Shown here: positions 58,532 to 64,000 of the stretch, piece by piece
Layout: the number at the start of each line of letters is the position of its first letter
Numbering within the stretch: position 1 is the stretch's first letter
Assembly: GCA_012270975.1 (NCBI GenBank)
Contig: JAAXHH010000090.1
Coordinates: forward strand, 22,823 to 86,822
Reading direction: 5' to 3'
Length of the DNA: 64,000 nt
DNA from: Candidatus Latescibacterota bacterium
GTDB lineage: Bacteria > JAAXHH01
Made by a program: the position numbers and the translations under genes
The notes under the pieces: model-generated
What the model was told of the DNA's origin: nothing
Databases searched by the model: none
The model's input: the letters and a program-made list of their open reading frames with translations, nothing else

Positions 58532-58583
58532 GTGCTTCCCAATCAACTTGGACACGATTTAGATAAGTATTCGATACAGTGAT

Positions 58584-61001
58584 CTATCCCCTGAGCACTT
58601 CAACCGGGTTTGTCCTTGCCGCTCTCACGGTCTGGTAGCCCACAGTAAACCAGGTTATCAGCGTAACAGCAACAACGGTGAAGATGAAAGTCCACACGTT
58701 CGGTTCGATGCGGTAGGCGAAGTCGCGTAGCCACAAATCCGCCATGTAGTAGGCCAACGGAATGCCGACTACGCACGCGATGAGGACGTACAAGGTAAAC
58801 TCCCGGTACAGGAGGACAACGACCTGGCCGATCGTCGCCCCCAGGACCTTTCGAACACCTACTTCCTTGATACGACTCTGGACCATGAAAGCGGACAGAC
58901 CCAGGAGTCCCAGGCATGCGATCAGGATGGATACCAGGGTACCGGCAGTGAAGATCGTCCCAAGCAACCGGTCTCCCCTGTATTGATCTTCCACCAGATC
59001 ACCCAGGAACAGGTGTTCCATCTCGGGTTGATCGGGGTAGATCTCCCGCCACTGATCCTTGAGATCGCGAAGGGCGCCAGCCACATTTTGAACCTGGAGT
59101 TTCATGACAATATGCGCGGCTTGCCCGCGCTGGTCAGGCGGACCGATCCAAATGGGCTCTGTCGCGTAATGAAACGATCGTGTGTGGAAATCCCTTATGA
59201 CTCCGATCACCGTCAGTTCCTGTGAATATGGACTGATGAGCGGTTTATCTATCGGATCGTCCCATCCGAGGGCACGAACCGCAGTCTCATTGATCACGCA
59301 AGCGTAGGCGTCGGTTGACCTGTCCCGGGAGAAATACCGGCCTCTAACCACTTCAAAGCCCATTGCCTTATGGAGATCGTAACCGCCATGGATCATCTGG
59401 AACTGTATCATCTGGTCTCTTGGCACGTCCGGCGGCCTTACTCCTCCGGTCGGGAGCGATTCCGGCAGATGCGCGAATTGGCTCACCGCCAGAATGTCAG
59501 GATACCTCATTGCATTTGCTTTGAAAACGTCGTACTTCTGCATGGCGCCTTCTCCTCGAGGCAGCGCAACGACGATGACGCCTTCCGCATCGAATCCCGG
59601 GTCTTTCTTCAGCATGAAGTCGATCTGATCGGAGATCACGCCGATGCCGGAAATCATGATTATCGCGATAAAGAATTGAAATATCACGAGTGCTCTGCGT
59701 GAGATCATCCTGGCAGTCCCAGTCCCAGTCTTCATCGGTCCCCGCAGCAAGTCCGTCGGACGAAAGGACGAAAGGACGAACGCGGGATAGACCCCTGCCA
59801 GCATCCCAGTGAGCAAGATCAGCCCCGTCAGCATCAGGGCCAGATCCAACGATAAATCCATGGTGATTCCCGAACCGAACAGTTCATTGAAAGGGGGTAC
59901 AAACACGTGGAGCAGCACGACGGCCAGCGCCAGGGCGAACAAAGTCAACAATACGGTTTCTCCGATGAATTGAAGCACGACATGCATGCGGCTACCGCCG
60001 AGGATTTTGCGCATGCTCACTTCCCGTGCGCGGCGAGCCGCCCTTGCCGTGGTCAGGTTGATAAAGTTTATGCAGGCGATGACCAGGATGAATGCCGCCA
60101 CCGAGACCGCGATATAGATGAATCGTATGTCCCCGCCTTCGGACTTTACCAGCCCCGAACTCCACTGAACATCGCGGCAGTAGAGATGGATATCTTCGAT
60201 TGGCCGCAAAACCGGATTTACTTTGATTCCAGATGTACGCAGCCGGTCTCCAAGGTGTTTTTCTATGAATAGCGGCATTTGTGCTTCCAGGTCCCGGACG
60301 GGATAACCCTTTCTTAAAAGGAGGAACGTCCGGACTTCGCTGTTAAGGCCCTTTCTCTGGTAGGTCTCCGGTCCGCCCCACCCTAACGAAGTCCACGTGG
60401 CGTATGAGGTCAGATAGTCGAATCGCACATGCGAATTCTACGGAACGTCGCTCATGACACCCGTTACCGTCACGGAGTAAAAACCGGATATGTTCATCGA
60501 AAGGCCAATCGGGTCTGTCTCTCCGAAATGTGCCCTGGCAAAGGACTCCGACACGACCGCGGTGAAAGGGGCCGCCAAAGCCGTGCGGGGATTTCCCCTG
60601 ACCAGCGGGAAAGTGAAGATATCGAACAGGGCAGAATCGGCGTAGACTATCGCTTCCCCATAAAAAGCCTTATCGCCGTACTGTATGGTATGGCTGCCCA
60701 TCGCCAGTTTCAGTCTGGCCATGGACTCTATGCCCGGATAATCGTTGAGCAGGGCAGGACCCCATGGTGCGGGGCTGATGGCTACTTTCCGTGCGATGCC
60801 CGACATTTCGGAATGATTCTCCAACCGGTAGATGCGATCCTTCTTTTCATGGAATCCGTCGTAGCTGAACTCGTATTGGACGTACAGAAGCATGAGAACA
60901 CAACCCGCCAGTCCGATAGCGAGACCGATCACATTGATTACGGAATACCCTTTGTACTTTAGGAGATTCCGTACCGCTGCTGTTATATAACTGCGAATCA
61001 T
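58584..61001 (-). pseudogene. FtsX/MacB-type ABC permease interrupted by an in-frame TAG
   Basis: One continuous frame of 806 codons broken only by TAG at 60438-60440. The N-terminal part (MIRSYITAAVRNLLKYKGYS, first span, periplasmic MacB-PCD domain ending GVMSDVP) continues directly after the TAG with NSHVRFDYLTSYATW, the expected next residues. The downstream part has FtsX domains: spans near VSVAAFILVIACINFINLTTARAARRAREVSMRKILG, and the C-terminal GVRKVLGATIGQVVVLLYREF. Most relatives read Glu-Asn-Ser-His where this reads stop-Asn-Ser-His, so GAG or CAG to TAG is the likely change. TAG is used as a normal stop in this window (rpmH, yidD, ccmE), so recoding is unlikely. Confidence 0.85.
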
Positions 61002-61037
61002 TTCGTGTATTTACCGTATGCAGGTATTATAGGTTTG

Positions 61038-61162
61038 AACAAACAACATAAACGGAAATGTCCCGACTCGTCGACGCTGATGATATTGCTCCAAACTCCA
61101 GGAGACTAGGTCTATAGTGTATGACGAGGTAGAAACCTGTAAGATCAAAACAAACAACATAA
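61038..61162. repeat. 14-bp direct repeat upstream of the permease
   Basis: AACAAACAACATAA occurs at 61038-61051 and 61149-61162, 111 bases apart, in the region between the permease and the redoxin promoter. It may be a regulator-binding site; no function known. Confidence 0.5.
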
Positions 61163-61245
61163 TCGACTGATGGCGATGAGATTGACGGTGGGCAAGACCC
61201 GCCGTCGCGGGTCGTCCACAGGCGTCTGTCCCACCCACCGAATCA

Positions 61246-61274
61246 TTGACACCGCCCCCCATATCCCTTATATT
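61246..61274 (+). promoter_or_regulatory. Sigma-70 promoter of the redoxin gene
   Basis: TTGACA, a 17-base spacer and TATATT, 83 bases before the ATG. Both boxes match closely. Confidence 0.75.
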
Positions 61275-61357
61275 CCTTGTTAGAAGTATTACATATATAA
61301 TGGAAGCACGGTTTGAACTTGGCGTCATTCAATTTTCAACCTGTACGGGAGTAATTC

Positions 61358-61852
61358 ATGGCGTTTCTGGAAGCCGGGGTCGCGGCCCCGGAGGTGACAC
61401 TGGAAGACGCGGACGGCAAGACGCTGTCGCTGGCCGACCAGGCGAACGGTGGCTGGTTGCTGGCGGTCTTCTACAAGGTAGGCTGCGGGACCTGCAAGTT
61501 CAGCGCCCCCTATTTCGAGAAGATCCACCAGGCCTACGGCGGCAATGGTGGATTCCGGGTGCTCGGTGTCTCGCAGGACACGCCGGAAGACACGCAGGCG
61601 TTCATGGACGAGCATGGCGCGTCCTTTCCGAACGTGTACGACACGACCCACTGGGCATCGGCGGACTTCGGCCTGACGAACGTGCCGACGTGGTTTCTCA
61701 TGGACGAAGGCGGCGGGATACTCGACAGCAACACGGGCTTCTGCCGGACCGACCTGAACGAGCTGTCGGAGACCATCGCGGGACATCTCGGCGAAGAGGC
61801 CGTGGTCATTTCGCCTGGGGACGACGGCGCGCCAGAGTTGAAACCTGGATGA
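61358..61852 (+). CDS. Thioredoxin-fold redoxin (AhpC/TlpA type)
   Basis: The 164-residue protein has a peroxiredoxin/TlpA-like fold: LEAGVAAPEVTLEDADG, the active-site VGCGTCKFSAPYF with Cys43 and Cys46 (CxxC), VLGVSQDTPEDTQAF, and the cis-proline NVPTWFLMDEGG. CxxC rather than a single peroxidatic Cys points to a thiol reductase or redoxin. No signal peptide, so cytoplasmic. GGGAG precedes the ATG. Strong promoter upstream; lipA lies 232 bases downstream. Physiological partner unknown. Confidence 0.88.
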   Translation: MAFLEAGVAAPEVTLEDADGKTLSLADQANGGWLLAVFYKVGCGTCKFSAPYFEKIHQAYGGNGGFRVLGVSQDTPEDTQAFMDEHGASFPNVYDTTHWASADFGLTNVPTWFLMDEGGGILDSNTGFCRTDLNELSETIAGHLGEEAVVISPGDDGAPELKPG

Positions 61853-62084
61853 GGCTCGAAACAACCGGTCGGGCCTCGACCGTAATCCGGATAACAAAGA
61901 GCAAGTAAAGTACCTGACATCCATGGCGGCCGCTTCGGCGCGGAACGACGGTTCATGGCGCCGGAGGGTCGCTTTTTGTTCCTGTAGTGCGCGGACCGGT
62001 CTACGGGTTGCCGGCGATTCGGCATTCATGCCGGCCGCGGCGACGCGGAATCCCGCGCATCGACGCTGAACCCATGACAGACCC

Positions 62085-63116
62085 ATGAGCGAAACGACCA
62101 CATCCCATGTGCCCAAGCCCCCGTGGCTCAAGGTGCGCCTGAAGCAGGGGCCGAATTTCAAGGAACTGAAGCGGCTGGTCGGGGACAACCGGCTCCATAC
62201 GATCTGCGAGAGCGCCCAGTGCCCCAACATTTGGGAATGCTGGGAGCAGCGCACCGCCACCTTCATGATCCTGGGCGATATCTGCACGCGTAGCTGCGGA
62301 TTCTGCGCGGTGAAAACGGGCCGGCCGGACAAGGGGCTGGACTGGGACGAGCCCGAGCGCGTGGCCGGGACCGTGGAGAAACTGGGCCTGCGGTTCGCCG
62401 TGATCACCTCGGTGAATCGGGACGAGCGGGCCGACGGCGGCGCGCCGATCTTCGCGGAGACCATCCGGGCCATCCGGCGCCGGTGCCCGGGCGTAGGCGT
62501 GGAAGTGCTCATCCCGGACTTCAAGGGTTCGGAAGCGGCGCTACAGACCGTGCTCGACGCCCGTCCCGACCTGCTCAACCATAACCTGGAAACGGTGCCG
62601 GACCTGTACCGGACCGTGCGGCCCCAGGCGCGGTACGACCAGTCGCTCGAGTTGCTCGAGCGCGCGAAGGCCCGCGGCGCGAAGACCAAGACGGGCATTA
62701 TGGTGGGACTTGGCGAGACCGACGACGCCGTCCATGCCCTGATGCGCGACGTGGCCGCGGTGAACTGCGACATCCTCACGGTGGGACAGTACCTGCAGCC
62801 GACGAAGAAACACCTGCCGGTACTTAAGCACTATCATCCGGACGAATTCGCCCGTTTCAAGGAAGTGGGCGAGGCCTTTGGCATCCCCCACGTGGAGTCG
62901 GGCCCACTGGTCCGCAGCTCCTATCACGCGGCCGACCAAGCGGACAGCGTCGGCGGCGGGCAGGCCGCAAATGGGAATGGTGCGCATCCGGCCACGGGCA
63001 ACGGAAGTGGTACGGCCCCCGGATCCGCCGGCGCGACGCCCCGGTCGAACGGCGCGGCCCCGGCCCCGGACAACGGTCTGCTGACCATTGAACCGCTCGG
63101 AACATCGCCCGGATAG
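62085..63116 (+). CDS. lipA: Lipoyl synthase LipA
   Basis: LipA inserts two sulfurs into octanoyl groups bound to E2 and GcvH proteins. The 343-residue protein has the auxiliary cluster cysteines C41, C46 and C52 ([12 protein letters not shown]), the radical SAM cluster C67-x3-C71-x2-C74 (CTRSCGFC) and the C-terminal RSSYHA Ser motif. The family core ends near residue 285; the last about 55 residues are a Gly/Asn/Ala/Pro-rich low-complexity tail ([14 protein letters not shown]) not typical of LipA. ATG has no strong Shine-Dalgarno. Confidence 0.95.
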   Translation: MSETTTSHVPKPPWLKVRLKQGPNFKELKRLVGDNRLHTICESAQCPNIWECWEQRTATFMILGDICTRSCGFCAVKTGRPDKGLDWDEPERVAGTVEKLGLRFAVITSVNRDERADGGAPIFAETIRAIRRRCPGVGVEVLIPDFKGSEAALQTVLDARPDLLNHNLETVPDLYRTVRPQARYDQSLELLERAKARGAKTKTGIMVGLGETDDAVHALMRDVAAVNCDILTVGQYLQPTKKHLPVLKHYHPDEFARFKEVGEAFGIPHVESGPLVRSSYHAADQADSVGGGQAANGNGAHPATGNGSGTAPGSAGATPRSNGAAPAPDNGLLTIEPLGTSPG

Positions 63117-63267
63117 AACCTCCCGGCGCGGACGAGATAAGCCGTGTAGCCGGCCCGCTAAGACCGAGCCCGTACTGCCCTCTGATCCGGCCACTTGAAC
63201 CCGCCGTATCGGGCACCGAAACACTGCCCGGATAGCACCCGCAGACGCGGTCCTGAACACCTGTTTG

Positions 63268-63301
63268 GTCAACAGGAAGAAAAATAAAGAAACCTGTTGA
63301 C
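63268..63301. repeat. 9-bp inverted repeat overlapping the rRNA promoter -35
   Basis: GTCAACAGG and CCTGTTGAC, perfect arms around a 16-base A-rich loop; the right arm shares five bases with TTGACT. Possible operator for a regulator, or end of the lipA transcript; no U-tract follows. Confidence 0.65.
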
Positions 63302-63325
63302 TTCATATGCCCGGCTGTATATCTT
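63297..63325 (+). promoter_or_regulatory. Candidate rRNA operon promoter
   Basis: TTGACT, 17-base spacer, TATCTT, about 130 bases before the 16S start. Confidence 0.6.
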
Positions 63326-63346
63326 GCGCGGGTTGCGGTAAGATTA

Positions 63347-63359
63347 CGCTCTTTGAAAA
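63347..63359 (+). promoter_or_regulatory. boxA antitermination site
   Basis: CGCTCTTTGAAAA in the rRNA leader resembles boxA (TGCTCTTTA-type), the NusB/S10 binding site that lets polymerase pass through rRNA genes. Confidence 0.6.
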
Positions 63360-63397
63360 CATGGCAGCGTGCATGTCCTTAAGTCGTCTGGCAAGGG

Positions 63398-63419
63398 CTC
63401 TCCGGATTCGTCCGGGGAG
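63398..63419 (+). other. UUCG-capped leader hairpin before 16S rRNA
   Basis: CTCTCCGGA-TTCG-TCCGGGGAG, a 9-bp stem (one G-U) with a TTCG loop. Lies between boxA and the 16S start; boxC-like or part of the RNase III processing stem. Confidence 0.6.
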
Positions 63420-63453
63420 TTCACACAGATGCAAGTTAAGATTGGACTTTTCT

Positions 63454-64000
<547 letters not shown>

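Larger units (their letters stand above)
61002..61357. other. Divergent intergenic region
   Basis: A 356-base gap. It holds a 14-base direct repeat (listed separately) and a clear promoter for the redoxin gene at 61246-61274. I see no gene. Confidence 0.6.
63117..63453. other. rRNA operon upstream region
   Basis: This 337-base gap contains a 9-bp inverted repeat, promoter, boxA and leader hairpin of the rRNA operon (listed separately). No gene seen. Confidence 0.7.

Noticed and set aside
60438..60440. TAG read as an amino acid (genetic code change or pyrrolysine)
   Set aside because: rpmH, yidD, ccmE and others end with TAG at the normal place, and no pyl genes are seen.

Overview
The window is a 64 kb chromosomal segment, G+C-rich in most genes, from a Gram-negative bacterium, and it carries the replication origin. 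The Gram-negative assignment rests on an outer-membrane autotransporter barrel, a System I (Ccm) cytochrome c maturation operon and MacB-type export genes. A partial 16S rRNA gene at the right end is divergent, with two mismatches in the EUB338 target. A LysW carrier-protein pathway is also present. I cannot name the phylum from the sequence; an uncultivated lineage such as those near Latescibacterota or Poribacteria is possible but is only an inference.

Layout. 1-1255 (+): the end of ecfT, then truA. 1231-6970 (-): a ccm operon (ccmE, a CcmI-like zinc-ribbon protein, a membrane protein, ccmA, ccmB, ccmC, ccmD) ending in a SpoU-type RNA methyltransferase. 7262-10191 (+): a MoxR / VWA / DUF4159 operon. 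10201-14799 (-): a giant Calx-beta autotransporter. 15314-22849 (-): a LysW-dependent lysine (possibly also ornithine) operon that includes hisS and a second, catalytically degenerate LysX-like protein. 22983-32714 (-): gyrA, gyrB, dciA, recF, dnaN, oriC and dnaA. 33056-39715 (+): rpmH, rnpA, yidD, yidC, mnmE, mnmG and rsmG, with two parS sites flanking mnmG. 39906-48550 (-): two moeA genes, an M24 peptidase, argJ and carB. 48713-53950 (-): a TPR metallopeptidase and comEC. 53960-61001: an accessory region with visibly lower G+C, holding small coiled-coil membrane proteins, a MacB-type ATPase, a thioredoxin-like/TonB fusion, an ECF sigma factor fused to a large beta-rich domain, and a permease broken by one in-frame TAG. 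61358-64000 (+): a thioredoxin-fold protein, lipA and the start of an rRNA operon.

The most interesting structure lies between lysW and the rest of the lysine operon. A 25-codon reading frame with its own ribosome-binding site and 11 His, Lys or Arg codons is followed by a strong intrinsic terminator, just ahead of genes for lysine/arginine-type biosynthesis and histidyl-tRNA synthetase. It looks like a ribosome-mediated attenuator that leaves carrier (LysW) transcription on and gates the enzymes. The first gene behind it is a LysX paralogue that aligns without gaps to the canonical LysX but has lost most ATP-grasp catalytic residues.
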